Source: Rhabdophis nuchalis (taxonomy: Eukaryota > Chordata > Lepidosauria > Squamata > Natricidae). Taken from it: 64,000 nt of DNA. The position numbers and the translations under genes were made by a program. The notes beneath the pieces are model-generated. The model was not told where the DNA came from. It did no database searches and was given only the letters and a program-made list of their open reading frames with translations. Positions 33,138 to 47,607 of the stretch are shown in pieces (position 1 is the first letter of the stretch; every line of letters begins with the position of its first letter). Where the stretch lies: positions 378,860,419 to 378,924,418 of the forward strand of contig CM077643.1 of the NCBI GenBank assembly GCA_039707465.1, given 5' to 3'.

Positions 33138-33243
33138 CAGGGGTCCCCAAACTTGGCAATTTTAAGACTTGTGGACTTCAACTCCCAGAATTCTGGGAGT
33201 TGAAGTCCACAAATCTTAAAGTTGCCAAGTTTGAAGACCTCTG
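33138..33243. mobile_element. Foldback hAT MITE
   Basis: A palindromic 106-bp element with arms CAGGGGTCCCCAAACTTGGC and the complement. The centre is CTCCCAGAATTCTGGGAG. An exact 8-bp duplication ATATAGAG flanks it. Confidence 0.92.
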
Positions 33244-36228
<2,985 letters not shown>

Positions 36229-36330
36229 CAGTGTTTCTCAACCTTGGCAAGTTGAAGATGTCCGGACCAGCGAATGCAGGCTGGGGAATTCTGGAAGTTG
36301 AAGTCAAGTTGCCAAGGTTGAGAAACACTG
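36229..36330. mobile_element. Short hAT MITE
   Basis: Ends CAGTGTTTCTCAACCTTGGC and GCCAAGGTTGAGAAACACTG are exact inverted repeats of 20 bp. The duplication TCCTAGAA is exact on both sides. It lies 150 bp before the third ASXL2 exon seen here. Confidence 0.93.
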
Positions 36331-36489
36331 TCCTAGAAGATATCATGTTCCTTCATTTTTGAACTAGTGGCATCAATTTGTTTTAGAATTTAATTCTCCT
36401 TTACGGTAAACTGAAATATGAAACTACATATTACACATTAGATTCTGCCTGGGGGTTTGTATAATTCTTTCTCTGTTACTCATTTGCAG

Positions 36490-36643
36490 AAAGATGTTCC
36501 TGATGGGCTGAAGGACTTGTCTGAAGGCTCAGAAGAAAGCAGTGATATACAATCAGATTCCCCCTCCTCAGAGAGCAGCAGCAGCAGTAGCAGTGACCAG
36601 AGTAGCAACAAGGAAGGAAGAAAAAGCAGGTGGCAAAGGAAAG
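36490..36643 (+). CDS. ASXL2: ASXL2 coding exon (acidic and Ser-rich linker)
   Basis: This 154-nt exon follows CATTTGCAG at 36481-36489 and ends one base into a Val codon before GTAGAT at 36644. It encodes [19 protein letters not shown], then a run of seven Ser in [14 protein letters not shown], and closes with a basic patch KSRWQRK. In the family this is a low-complexity linker between the HARE-HTH and DEUBAD domains, and the basic patch may help nuclear targeting (inference). The following intron (36644-54198, 17.6 kb) is the largest complete one here and holds the nested hAT elements. Confidence 0.95.
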
Positions 36644-37211
36644 GTAGATATTCCTTAAAATCTCTTCCTTCACCTCACCTCCATAACAAAGTATGTCCTT
36701 CCTCTCTATTGGTTTTTATTGCAAAATCAATCGTTTTATTAACTGCACTTGTTCATGCATTTTGTAGCAGGTTATGCAGTAGATTAAAGCCTAGTAGCTG
36801 AAACTGTAGATGGACATTGAAGCTTTTATGGATTGTCCTGGTATTGCTCTAGACCAGTGGTTCCCAAAGTGGGCGTTATCGCCCCCCAGGGGGCGGTGAC
36901 ATGACTCAGGGGGGCGCTAGGAAGCAAAGCGGCTGCAGGGGGGCGCTAGGAGGCAACTCGGGGGGCGCTGAGACCGAGGAAAAAAGACCGTAAATTGCTG
37001 CAGAGGGCGTTGCCCCTAGGTTGGTAGCTTCCCTGGAAAAAGTTGCAGGTTTCCCTTTAAGCAACGTCACCACCCTCCCCTCCAATCACCGCCTTCCTCC
37101 CAGGAGAGGCGCGCGCTGCTTCAATCACCCGTCCCCCAACCAACTTGGCTTGTGAAAAGGTTCTTAAAAAAAAAACCTCGGTGGATGGGGAGATCGTGCA
37201 CGGTGTTGTGG

Positions 37212-38120
37212 GGTGGGGGGAGAAGGCGCGGGGGAGAGGAAGAGAGGAGAGAAAGAAAGGAGAGAATATAAGAAGGGAGGAAGAGAGAGAGGATTGATGC
37301 TCTCCAGGGTTCCTAAATCCCCCCCACCCCCGTCTTCTCCGTTTCAACGCCAGACCTGCCGCCGTTGCCGCCGCCTGGGACGTGAGCTGCTCTTTGGCAA
37401 GCTCCGATCCAGGAGAGAGAAGAGAGGCGTCCGTGGGTGTGTGGAGTTCAGCGCGGACGCCTCCCTGGAATGTGGGCAAATGATGAAGATGCCTCTCCAG
37501 GCAGAAGCACACAGGGTCACTGATCTGGGACTGGTCGAAGGTCTTCCCATCTCTCCCCCCATCCTGGAGTAACTCTGACGATTGGAACGAGAGGGGGGAG
37601 ACCGGGAGGGGAGAGAATTAAAGAATGAGACAGAGAGAATGAGAGAGAGACTGAATGAGAGAGGGAGAGAGAGAGAATTAAAGAGAATGAGAAAGAGAGA
37701 ATGAAAGAATGAGAGAGAATGAGAAAGTGAGGGAATGAGAGAGGGATGAGAATGAAAGAGAGAGAGAGAGAATGAAAGAATGAGAGAGAATGAGAAAGAG
37801 GGAATGGAACTGAGAATGAGAATGAGAGAGAATGAAAAAGGGAAGAAAGAAAGGGGAACAGAGAATGAGACAGAATGAAAGAGAGTGAGAGAATGAGAAA
37901 GAATAAAAAAGAGAATGAGAGGGAGGGAATGAGAAAGAGAGCGACAATAAGAGCGAGAGAGAAGCTCCGCTTGGAAATAAATTACTTCACACACACCACA
38001 CAGACGCACACACAGACGCGCGCGTGGAATCTCTCGGGAGGCTGAGGGGGAATAACAGCCCTGCCCTTCTCCCCTTTTTTATTGTGGAGGAGGAAGGAGG
38101 AGGAAGAGGAGGAGGGAGGA
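37212..38120 (+). repeat. GA-rich low-complexity tract
   Basis: A purine-rich tract inside the 5.3-kb hAT. 37612-37960 is a degenerate GAGAATGA/AGAGA array. The segment 37320-37470 in between is CpG-richer. Open frames across it are Ser/Leu/Phe-rich artefacts. Confidence 0.85.
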
Positions 38121-38701
38121 AGAAGACAGGGGCAGTGGACAGGGAGGTGAGCTGCTGCTGTTTCGTTGGCAGGTGGGGGAGGGGGGCAAATGGGCGAGGA
38201 AGCAGCGCTGCCCTGGCTACCCTTCCAGAAACATCTTCCTCTCTTGGTTTGTTCTAGCTAAGATGTTTATAATCATCTCCTGTGCACTTCCTTCAGTGGC
38301 CAAGGAAGGGTTAATTTACGTCCTCACTGCCCATGGACTGGATTGAAAGCTTCTTAGTCCCGCCTTTCTTCCCACAATCCCCAGTTTCAATTCAGTCCAG
38401 CCCAGTTCGGACGCAAAATTTTCCCATCACAAAAAGGGCAGTTGCTGCCTGATCCTCCATCATTCGCTCGCACCAGTACTGCCCTGGCTACCCTTGTGGG
38501 CACATTGTTTGTATTGGTGTAATTAAAAAAGCATCAACATTTGCTTGAATTATTTGATGATATTATTGCATGGAGCCTAGGGCAGTGATGGCGAACCTAT
38601 GGCACGTGTGCCACAGGTGGCACGCAGAGGCATTTGGCAGGGCTCGTCAGGGGTTGCTCTGTCAGCTGGCCAGTGACTTCCGGTTTGCTTGTGGGGCCTT
38701 T

Positions 38702-38730
38702 TTTAATAATAATAATAATAATAATAATTT
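38702..38730 (+). repeat. (AAT)n microsatellite
   Basis: About eight AAT units forming the tail of the LINE that lies on the minus strand. Confidence 0.95.
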
Positions 38731-38909
38731 TAATACTTATAAACCGCTCCCTCTCCCCATGGGGACTCGGGGCGGTGCACAGGTAGAATAAAAACAATAA
38801 ATACATACAAACATTCCTTAAAAACAAATTAAACCTAACCTGCGCTAAAATTTCCCATTAAAACTGAACTATACTAAAACTTCCCAGTAAAACCCCAAAG
38901 ACAGAGAGA

Positions 38910-40487
38910 CTATCCTAGGCCGGCCAGACAGAAAAGATGAGTTTTTAATTTAAGACGGAAGGAGTGGAGGTCCGTGGTCGTCCTAATATCGGGGGGAAGG
39001 TCGTTCCAGAGGGCCGGGCCCGCCACAGAGATAGCCCTTCCCCTGGGTGTCGCCCGCTGACAGTGTCTAGTGGACGGCACCCGGAGAAGTCCCTCTCTGT
39101 GGGAGCGAATCGGCTTGAGCCTGAGTCCGTTCCTTCCCATCCAGATCCGCACGGCTTCCAGGCACTGGCACATCACCGCTACGGCATCGTTGGGGTGGTT
39201 TGGGGTAGATATATACAACTGAGTGTCATCAGCGTATAGATGGTACTCTACCCCAAAACCACAGATGATCTCACCCAGCGGCTTCATGTATGTGTTAAAC
39301 AAGAGAGGCGAGAGGACCGACCCCTGAGGCACCCCACATGTGAGTGGTCTCGAGGTCGACCTCTGCCCCCCTGCCAACACAAATTGCGATCGGCCAGAGA
39401 GGTAGGAGGAGAACCACCGTAAAACGGTGCCTCCCACCCCCAACCCCCCCAGCCGATGCAATAGGATACCATGGTCGATGGTATCGAAAGCCGCCGAGAG
39501 GTCTAATAGGACCAGGATGGAGGAACAACCCCCATCTCTGGCCCTCCAGAGATCATCAACCAACGCGACCAATGCCGTCTCGGTGCTATGCCCGGGCCGA
39601 AAGCCGGACTGGCGCGGGTTTAGATAGTCAACTTCCTCCAGGTGACGGGGAAACTGTTGTGCCACCACACTCTCAACAACCTTCGCCAAAACGGGAAGGT
39701 TGGAGACTGGACGGTAGTTGTTTAAAAGAGCTGGATCCAAAGAGGGCTTCTTAAGGAGGGGCCTCACCATAGCTTCTTTTAGGGAAGCAGGCAAGGAACC
39801 CTCACTTAAGGATGCGTTGACAACCTCTTGGAGCCAGCCTCGTGTCACCTCCCAGGATGCCAGTACAAGCCAGGAGGGACACGGGTCCAATAAACATGTG
39901 GTGGCTCGCAGTCGCCCACGTAACCTGTCCATATTTTCGGAAGTAACGGAGTCAAACTCCTCCCAAACAACATCTGTCTCGTGGCATCCCACTGGGCCAT
40001 GAATGGGGGCTAACTCGTTCTGTATCTGAGCGGTTTTCTCCTGCAGAAAAATCACAAATTCCTCTGCTCTACTCTGTAGCGGGGCTTCCCGCACCCTTTG
40101 TTGAAGCAGGGAGAGGGTCACCCTAAACAGGGCGGCAGGGCGGTTTTCTGCGGATGCTATGAGAGTAGCACAATGATGGCGTTTGGCCACTCTCAGTGCC
40201 ACAATGTAAGTCCGTAAATGGGCTCTTACCTGTGTCCGGTCAGATTCAGATCGGGAAGACCTCCATCTTCTCTCTAGGCATCTCTTGCGGCGTTTCATCA
40301 CCCGCAGCTCCTCGGTAAACCAAGGAGCCAGGGTGGTTCGCCGCCGCAAGAGAGGCCGCAAGGGCGCGACCCGATCCAAGGCTCCCACGGCCGCACTATT
40401 CCATGCGGCCATGAGGTCCTCCATCGGGGCACGGGTCAGGGGTACAGGAAATGGCCCAAGCGCCGTCTGGAACCCATCCGGGTCCAT
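38910..40487 (-). CDS. CR1/L3-type LINE reverse transcriptase fragment, open frame
   Basis: A 525-codon open frame carrying the reverse transcriptase core: YRPVSNLPVLAKVVESVV, then LDLSAAFDTIDHGIL, the GVPQGSVLSPLLFNTYM block and catalytic YADDTQLY (plus-strand position about 39210). It lacks the N-terminal endonuclease because of 5' truncation. After RNGLRLK it jumps to PIRSHREGLLRVPS, whereas relatives have well over 100 residues between these blocks, so an in-frame internal deletion is likely. It ends LKTHLFCLAGLG. A retrotransposon relic with an intact frame, not a host gene. Confidence 0.8.
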   Translation of the reverse strand: MDPDGFQTALGPFPVPLTRAPMEDLMAAWNSAAVGALDRVAPLRPLLRRRTTLAPWFTEELRVMKRRKRCLERRWRSSRSESDRTQVRAHLRTYIVALRVAKRHHCATLIASAENRPAALFRVTLSLLQQRVREAPLQSRAEEFVIFLQEKTAQIQNELAPIHGPVGCHETDVVWEEFDSVTSENMDRLRGRLRATTCLLDPCPSWLVLASWEVTRGWLQEVVNASLSEGSLPASLKEAMVRPLLKKPSLDPALLNNYRPVSNLPVLAKVVESVVAQQFPRHLEEVDYLNPRQSGFRPGHSTETALVALVDDLWRARDGGCSSILVLLDLSAAFDTIDHGILLHRLGGLGVGGTVLRWFSSYLSGRSQFVLAGGQRSTSRPLTCGVPQGSVLSPLLFNTYMKPLGEIICGFGVEYHLYADDTQLYISTPNHPNDAVAVMCQCLEAVRIWMGRNGLRLKPIRSHREGLLRVPSTRHCQRATPRGRAISVAGPALWNDLPPDIRTTTDLHSFRLKLKTHLFCLAGLG

Positions 40488-41126
40488 CAGGCGTCTGGGG
40501 CGGAACCAGATTGGAGACTTTTAGTCCTCCGGAGGCTTCAGGGACCTTCAGGAGGCTTCCCTGAAGGCTCCAGAGGACTAAAACAGCTCCAGAGGCTTGT
40601 ATAAAGCCTCTGGAGCCTGGGGAGGGCGAAAAAAAGCATTATGGGTGTGGCACGCCAGCGCACGACTCCCTTGCGCTCCCCCCTCCTTATGGCACGCGAG
40701 TCTAAAAAGGTTCGCCATCACTGGCCTAGGGATTCATATTTGTGATTCCTTATAACTTCTTTAAACTAAACATTTTAAGTATAAATCAACACATTGACAT
40801 GTATATCACTAATGCTGTTTTTTATCTCTTGCAATGACATAATTAGCACCTTATGTATTGAATACAAGTATATCAAGTATAGGTTAAATTTGAATTAAAA
40901 AATATCTAATTCAAATGTATAAGCTGTGAATTTATTATTTAATATCAGGCAAACATTGCAATTTTCTTCCCAGTTTAATTCAAAATGTATATCCAAATGT
41001 TTCCCCCCCCCCCAAAAAAAACCAGACACTTTTGGGGGGGGTGCGTGTGTGTGTGTATGTGTCTACACAGCAGAAGTGTCTGATTTCGGGGAGGGGGGGG
41101 ATAGAGGAACATTGAACATGACATTG

Positions 41127-41779
41127 CCTATTTATCAGAACTATTTGCAAAGTTCAATGAATTTAATTTGCAGTTGCAAGGAAATAAGGTCAATCTTATT
41201 AGGGCCAAATCTGTCATCTCTACATCTATTTCAAAGCTAACTCTCTTCAAGCGCAATATAGTCCGTCGCAAGCTATACCAATTTCCGAGTTCATCTGAGC
41301 TAGAAGAGAAAGGTGGGATACAAGATGATGATCTTCACGTTTTTTGTGACCATTTGGACATGCTGCATAAAGATATGTCTGAGTGATATCAGGATCTTCT
41401 TTTGATGGAAATTCCAGATTGGGTGATAAATCCATTTTCAGATATTGATGAAGATGGGATAGTGGAGGAACAACTCATAGAGCTGTAAAATGACATTGAG
41501 CTGAAGCCAAAGTTCAAGAAATTGCACCAAGAGTTTTGGTTACAGAAAGAAATTTCTGATCACTATCCTGCACTATGGACAGTGGTTAAGAAGCTCCTTG
41601 TTGCATTTCCAACATCATACCTGGTGGAACGTGGCTTCAGTATGGTCATCCAACTTCTCTCCAAGCAAAGAAATCAACTCCAGATTACTGAATGTGGTGA
41701 TTTAAGACTATGGCTAGGTGACTTAACACCAGACATTGGGAAACTGGTATCACTTCATCAAGCCCATCCATCACATTAA
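41127..41779 (+). pseudogene. hAT transposase C-terminal remnant (ZBED5/FAM200-like)
   Basis: A single frame with two in-frame stops (TGA at about 41384 and TAA at about 41486). It shows FNLQLQGNKVNLIRAKS and later FWLQKEISDHYPALW, FPTSYLVERGFSMV and NQLQITECGDLRLWL. These are the LQGK block and the C-terminal dimerisation (hATC) block, with the usual TSYLxExGFS pattern, of hAT transposases related to ZBED5, FAM200 and SCAND3 proteins. The N-terminal BED zinc finger and the first catalytic Asp region are not recognisable in the element, so the copy cannot be autonomous. Confidence 0.85.
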
Positions 41780-42474
41780 GAATTTGTTGAACAGTGAAGT
41801 AGTTACTAAGTTTTATTGACTTTACTAAGTTACTAGTTAGTAAGGTTCTTGATAAATGACTATTAAACTTTGAAAACCTGGTATCACTGCATCATGTTCA
41901 ACAATTTTGTTGAATTAACATTAACTACAAAGGTTTTAAATTGGATTTTGAATAAATGTGCAATTAATTGTTAAAGTTTTGAATTTTACTATTATTATCT
42001 GCCTTCCGTCGTGCAAACCGCCCAGTCACATGACCTCCCTAGCCACGCCCACCAAGCCACGCCTACAAATCCGGTTGTAAAAAAAATTGAATTCTGGGTG
42101 GGGGGCACTGAGGATCAATTTGTAGCACCAAGGGGGCGGTGGACTGAAAAAGTTTGGGAACCACTGCTCTAGACTACTATTTCTTAAACTTTTTCTCCCT
42201 TGAACCACTTCCCACTTTTAAAACTTATGGAAGGCCTGAAAAGAACTTTGTTTGCATGGGTCATATTTATTGATACTCACTGTAGTTAAAATTAGAATAG
42301 ATACATTTGCTGCCAAAACTGCTTCTTACAATTATTTGATGGGATTGTAATACAGTATTGTATTATTTTGTTTTAAAACATAGGCAGGCAGTTTCGACTT
42401 TTTAAACCTCTGGGAGGGACTTGTGGGAACACCAAGGATCCTAGGACCAGTTTTTAAGAAATGTTATTCTAGAC

Positions 42475-42787
42475 CAGGGGTGTCAAGCTCAATTTCACTG
42501 AGGGCTGCATCAGGGTTGTGTTTGACCTTGGGGGGCCAGGGTAAGCATGGCTAGCTAGAAGTCACTTGTGCCAGGGATGGCTGTGGTGACCCAAGTGCTT
42601 TGCCAACTAAAATGGGCTCTCGGGCTGTTTTCGGCTGTGACGGCTTCCTGCAACCCTCTGCCAGCCTTCCCTAGCTCCGTTTTCACTGGCAGAGGCGCCG
42701 TGGGCTGTTTCCAGGGCGGCCCCATGGGCCAGATCTAAGCACCCTGTGGACCATATTTGGCCCCGGGCCTTGAGTTTAACATCCCTG
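42475..42787. mobile_element. hAT element, CAGGGGTGTCAAAYTC family
   Basis: Ends CAGGGGTGTCAAGCTC and GAGTTTAACATCCCTG, flanked by TTCTAGAC and CTCTAGAC (7 of 8). It inserted about 300 bp from the end of the 5.3-kb hAT. Confidence 0.85.
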
Positions 42788-42885
42788 CTCTAGACAGAGC
42801 TTTGTAACTTTCCCTGGTCTGCTTCTTCTCTAAAATGCCAAAAGCTTATATGTTTTGAAAGCATCTTTTCACAGGTGGGAATGAT

Positions 42886-43110
42886 ACACATCGTCCTCAA
42901 ATTACTGTGACAGTTGAGATCAGAATTTCCATCTCTTAACTAATGTGATCATAAAGTACTCTTGTGTTGTTTAGCAACATCAGTCCTTGCAGTCCTGGTG
43001 GCCCTCATTAATTGAATCCACAGTCATTAGTTGAAGCAACTACCAGTTGGCTTCTCACAACCAAAGTCAGCAGGCATTTGCAAGTACCATAATGGTAGGC
43101 AATTGGTTGT
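42886..43110. mobile_element. Partial DNA transposon relic
   Basis: ATCGTCCTCAAATTACTGTG and a body with GTTTAGCAACATCAG and AGTTGAAGCAACTACC resemble the family at 44685-45082. No matching right terminus. Confidence 0.4.
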
Positions 43111-43189
43111 TACCAGATGGAGGAGGGAGTGAGGGGTTGAGGGGAGTGTCAGGGAGGGTCATGAGGTGAGGGAGGGTCAACAGGAGTGT

Positions 43190-43264
43190 GAGGATGTATG
43201 CCATCCAGAGTCACTTGGTTGAGTTGAATGGCTATAGAAATTGAATGAATGAATGAATGAATGA
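43190..43264 (+). mobile_element. LINE/SINE 3' tail with (GAAT)n
   Basis: ATGCCATCCAGAGTCACTTG followed by ATGGCTATAGAAATTGAATG is a typical reptile retroposon end of the L2/CR1 kind. It leads into a GAAT array (43244-43264). A relative without a long array lies at 47429-47495. The assignment is by pattern only. Confidence 0.5.
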
Positions 43265-44684
43265 GGGTGTGAGGGGATGCATGAAAATCAGGGATGTTTG
43301 GGTGAGAGGTGTGGCATGGATTTGGAAGGATGCATATGTATGAGAGATGGTGCAACCTGGTGCACAGGTTGATGAAGGTGCATAGGGGAACAAAAGTCCC
43401 AAATTAGGGAAGGTGTGCAAGTTGTCTAGGTTCATCAGAGGTGCATGGCTGGTCAGGGAGAGAGTAAAGGGGGTGCACTCAAAGCAATAGGTTAGGAAGG
43501 GTACATGGGGGGGGGGATTGAGTAACCATGGGGGGGGGAAGACTTACCCCAGTGACTTTTGACTTCCTGTAATGAGCTTGAGAGATGAGGGGAAGAGATG
43601 CTCCTAGAAAATACTTGACAAGAGAGGGAGGAACCCCCAGTGGCGTAATTGTCAGAAGAAGAAATTTAGGAAAGACCCACCCTAAATTGATCAGGTTAAA
43701 AGTGGCAGTTGGAGATTTGAACCTGTAGACTTGCAAGATTCGCTTAATGTAGGCTTACAATAAAGTAGAATTAGCTCATCTAATCATGTTTCCTGTCTGG
43801 TTTACCTGAGAGGGCTGACATCAGTCTTGCAAATCTCAAGTGTACAAACCACTACATAGATTGTCTTCTATTGGAAAATATGAGTTTACTAGAAAATACA
43901 TTGTAAAAGGCTGTATGTAGACCAGACCTATGCAAATTGAATGCCGTATTTTGGGGACTGGAGGCTAGAAGTATAATATCTTTTGCAGTAGTAAGGCAAT
44001 AATGCAAAGCAAGGAGGTTGGTGTCATTCATTTGCCTTGGCTGTTTCCTAGATGGAAAGGGATTTGATTTTGATTTTTAAAAAATCTGTTTTGGAACTTA
44101 CATTAATCTTTGTGTACATCAACTTTTAGCAGTTATGATCAGAATTGGCTCTAGTTATTTTAAAGAATGGATCATTAAAAGATAGTTAAAAAGCCTCAGG
44201 TGACTTACTTTTTCCTAACTCAAGTGAGAGACCAATTGATCCACATCAGAGTTTAAGCTTTCTTCATTCAGGAATTGTCCCCTTCTGTATCATTCCGACC
44301 TCTCTTTAAAATTAGAAAGAGGAATTCCCACCCATTGATTTCAGAGTAGGAACAACTGTAGTGAGATGTGTTTGCTTATTTAACAAATTTACAGTATATC
44401 CTCCCATCTCCCATTACAGGACATTGGACAGATACAGAATTGGTCCAGATCTCAATGCATATTAGGCCTTTCTAGAATAAACCCCTCTCCTGCTGACACA
44501 ACAGAATGTCACTTTATAGCACTTAAAAAAAATAAAAATGAACCTACCTTTCAGAAAATATCAACAAACAAGATTGACTCTCAGAACAATGATAAGCAAA
44601 AGGAGAATTAGTGGTGGACTGTATATCAAGAATACTGAATATTGTACATTGTACTCTGTGGCATGTATGGCTCTAATGTGTTTT
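43265..44684. other. Intron sequence with a G-rich degenerate tandem region
   Basis: 43265-43560 is rich in short GGATG/GGTG-type repeats (minisatellite-like, continuing from about 43120). The rest shows nothing. Confidence 0.45.
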
Positions 44685-45082
44685 TACAGGCAATCCTCAA
44701 CTTACAACCACTGTTGAAACTGGAATTTCTGTCCTGTCGTAAATAATTGTAGTTGTGTGTCAAGTCATATCCAATTTTATGATAATTTTGATTGTGATTG
44801 TTAAACAAATTATATTTCTAAAGTGAATTGTGTTTTTTAAGCAAATCATGTGGTCATTAGGCAAATCCAGCTTTCCCAAGCATGGCGAAAAAGGTAGCAT
44901 ATTGCAATCTTGTGACCGCAAGATATTGCAACCAGTCGTGAATGCAAACTGGTTGCCAAATGCCCCTGCTGTGATCACCTGACCCGGGGGAGGGGGTTGA
45001 TGCAATTATCTTAAATGTGAATACAGATTGTGTTCCTTTTTTTCATTGTAACTTTGAACAAACAAGTCAAGGACTATCTGTA
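44685..45082. mobile_element. DNA transposon relic (same family as 15423-16031)
   Basis: TACAGGCAATCCTCAACTTA at the left and AAGTCAAGGACTATCTGTA at the right are inverted. The body has the same AAGCAAATC and GTGATCACCTGACC blocks, uninterrupted. Confidence 0.7.
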
Positions 45083-45269
45083 TATTTTAAAGATAAATGC
45101 AGCATAACATACAAAAAGCAGCTTCAAAGGAACTATTTGGTCCCACGGTGGGTTCTGAATGCCAGTAGCTTTGCAACAACTTCGTCTCTTGTATGCATCT
45201 CTAAGTTGAGAAGTTAATCGCAAAAACTAGGCTGCAATACAAGATAAATAATTATTGTCCAATTTAGTG

Positions 45270-45427
45270 ACAAAATGTGTGGGGGTGGGATTTATGCGCA
45301 GGGGGCACTCACATTGCATTTTGGGGTTGAACGCTTGCACGCGCATATTTATTTACACACACACACACACACACACACATACACACTCCTTGGGCGCTTG
45401 GCACCAAAAAGATTAACCATCACTATC
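45270..45427. mobile_element. Truncated hAT relic with (AC)n
   Basis: It contains GCATTGCATTTTGGGG, (AC)n at 45355-45380 and the right end AAAGATTAACCATCACTAT. It shares blocks with 400-609. No clear left end. Confidence 0.5.
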
Positions 45428-47428
45428 CTAGAATCTCTCAAGATCATTAGGGGTAAGCAAATAAAGGATTGATCTCAATGGGTTTTTGTTATATCATATC
45501 CGGACTTGGGTCTAATACATTTGTGCTTGGTATATATAACTGTTAATTTCTGTTCATCAAATATTCAGTCACTCATATTGTTCATACACTGGGCTAAGAG
45601 CTGTCTTTAAGACAAAATGATACTGCTCAAAATTCTTCATCCAATCTTGTGCCACCTTTGGTAAAAGCAGTGGAGGAAAAAGACGTGCAGTTTTTCCTCT
45701 AGTAAGTAGTAGCAGTTTTTCCTGCTTTGGTCCTCCAGTGCTGTACTTCAGCATTAATTTGCAATCCAGACTAATTGTTCTTTTTTGCACTGATTTTTTA
45801 AAAACCTGTTGAAAACTAAAGTTAATTTGCCTTAAACCACACTTTCTTTCTCTCACTTAGTACAATAATAGACAATATTTATTCCTCTAGTGTTGCTGAA
45901 TTTTAGCTCCTCTGAGTTGTAACCACATGACCAGTGGTGAGACAAAAGGGAAATGCATCGAAGTTCTAAAAAATTGTGCAAAAGGCATTTTGTTATGTAG
46001 AGAAACTTGGTTTTGCAGAATGTATAAAATCAAGTTACTGAAAGTGTCTTGTTTCATTAACTTTTGAACATAAAATGATTACTGCTACACTGGAGTATTT
46101 TAAACACCGTGGTTTCATCTCTACCCTATTCTGATATTTTAACTGAAGATTGTTGAAAGTTCAAAGGGGATGTAATTAATACAGGAAGAAGTGTCAGCAG
46201 ACCACATGACTTTCAAGTTAGCATGTGGCTCTGGAAAGGATTGCTTTATTTATCTTGCTTAGTTACAGATTGCTAACTGTTTTGAGGCTTGGTAATAAAA
46301 TTAATGTGCCAAGCGCTCTTTTATTAGAATGGGATCTCTTCCAACATGTGCCAAAAAGGTCTTGATATTATTTATTTTCTCAATAAGAGTATACTTGATA
46401 ATTTGGCTTCCCTGGCCCAAAGAGCTTGCAGTTGTCAAGGAAACCATTTTACCATTCATAACTTGGAGGTGTGTGAAGGAATATGCTGGATCCAATATAG
46501 TCACACCGGTTATGTTCAATATTCCAAACACTATAGCTGCAATTGCAGTACTGCTAAGCTATGCAGATCAATAATGGCAATTATTGTTTAACTGGAATAT
46601 CTTATAAAGTTTGATGTAATTCTTTCAGTAGCACACACATTCAAGAAATATACTTATGGATCATCACACAATCCAATAAAATATAATAACTCTAGGACTT
46701 GGGAAATATTTTATTGATACATATTTAAAATGTTGCATAGATTTAGACCTCCATTATATAGCCTCCACTTGAATGTATGCTGTGAAAAGAAGTTTACAAT
46801 CATTCTTGATAATTGGCGTATTGAGATGTTCAGAATTGTCCTGATTTTTTACATGTAGTCACACTTTAGTGTTCTTTTAGGGATATTGTATGGAATTTTA
46901 CATCTGGCCTTCCTCATGTAATTAAAGAGTATTTAGAAAGCAGTTAAAGTCACGGCTCACGGTCCTTCTACTATATTGGATTTTTACATGAAGAGTTAAT
47001 AGATGAATAGAGAAGATAGAAAAGTAAGATACTTCATTCCTTGATTCTATGGAATTTCCAATATATTCACTAAAGGCAATATGATGGTGAAAATTCTTGT
47101 ATTGAGATTCAGTAATATACAGTTCTTTTAGCTAAGCCGAAGTGGAGGACCTTTTAAGTTCCTGAGAGTCACATTCCATTCCAGGAGCAACTTTCTATGG
47201 CAAGCTACTGCTTGTTTTTCAGACGATAGCTTATAATTGTATATCAGCATTTTCAAAATGATATCAGTCTAATCCTGTCAGTTCATAACCCTGAAAAACA
47301 AAGCTGCTATTAAATATGCCTTCTAGCCAAAAATGTTGAGTATGCTGCCCTATTTGTAGAAGCAGAAGGATGGGGGTGGAGTGGGGGTTAATTGTAGAAT
47401 TTTAACTGTATATTTGTATTGCTATATG
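45428..47428. other. Intron sequence, nothing recognised
   Basis: Frames on both strands at 46301-46591 overlap each other and have no recognised family. No other signal. Confidence 0.5.
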
Positions 47429-47495
47429 CTGCCCAGAGTAATTGTGTATGAATTGGGCAGCTATATAAAATTGCTTAATAAATACATTTACTATT
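47429..47495 (+). mobile_element. LINE/SINE 3' tail fragment
   Basis: GCTGCCCAGAGTAATTGTG followed by GGGCAGCTATATAAAATTGC and TTAATAAATAC resembles the retroposon end at 43190-43264, without a long microsatellite. Confidence 0.45.
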
Positions 47496-47607
47496 TGAAC
47501 TAAGTGGGCTGAGTCTCAAGAACAGTAGTCGGAAGTAACTACAGTGGTTTGAATAAAAAGTCAGTTATTCTGTCCATGATAAAAGGTCTTTACTCTCTTG
47601 GGTTGTT

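Larger units (their letters stand above)
38702..40505 (-). mobile_element. 5'-truncated CR1/L3-type LINE with (AAT)n tail
   Basis: On the minus strand the element ends in a 3' region with the reptile LINE ending GAGAGGGAGCGGTTTATAAG, then an ATT-repeat tail at the plus-strand coordinate 38702 side. Its reverse transcriptase frame is at 38910-40487. It begins abruptly near 40505 in the surrounding hAT sequence, so it is 5' truncated. It is little decayed compared with the relative at 17735-19455. Confidence 0.85.
38583..40723. mobile_element. Non-autonomous hAT element nested in the larger hAT, itself holding a LINE
   Basis: Ends CAGTGATGGCGAACC and GGTTCGCCATCACTG are flanked by an exact 8-bp duplication GCCTAGGG (38575-38582 and 40724-40731). 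Without the LINE at about 38702-40505 the element would be about 340 bp, close to the 360-bp relative at 51939-52298. Insertion order is therefore clear: large hAT first, then this element, then the LINE. Confidence 0.9.
36855..42166 (+). mobile_element. 5.3-kb hAT transposon (Buster-like), decayed, with nested insertions
   Basis: Inverted ends CAGTGGTTCCCAAAGTGGGC and TTTGGGAACCACTG are flanked by an exact 8-bp duplication CTCTAGAC (36847-36854 and 42167-42174). The left 1.7 kb is GC/GA-rich and non-coding. A second hAT element is inserted at 38583-40723. The right part holds transposase remnants (41127-41779). The element sits in the largest ASXL2 intron. Centre TA in the duplication and the ZBED-like transposase point to the Buster branch of hAT. 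Confidence 0.92.

Noticed and set aside
37057..38009. Long minus-strand frames across the GA-rich tract
   Set aside because: They are Ser/Leu/Phe repeats from low-complexity sequence inside the hAT element.
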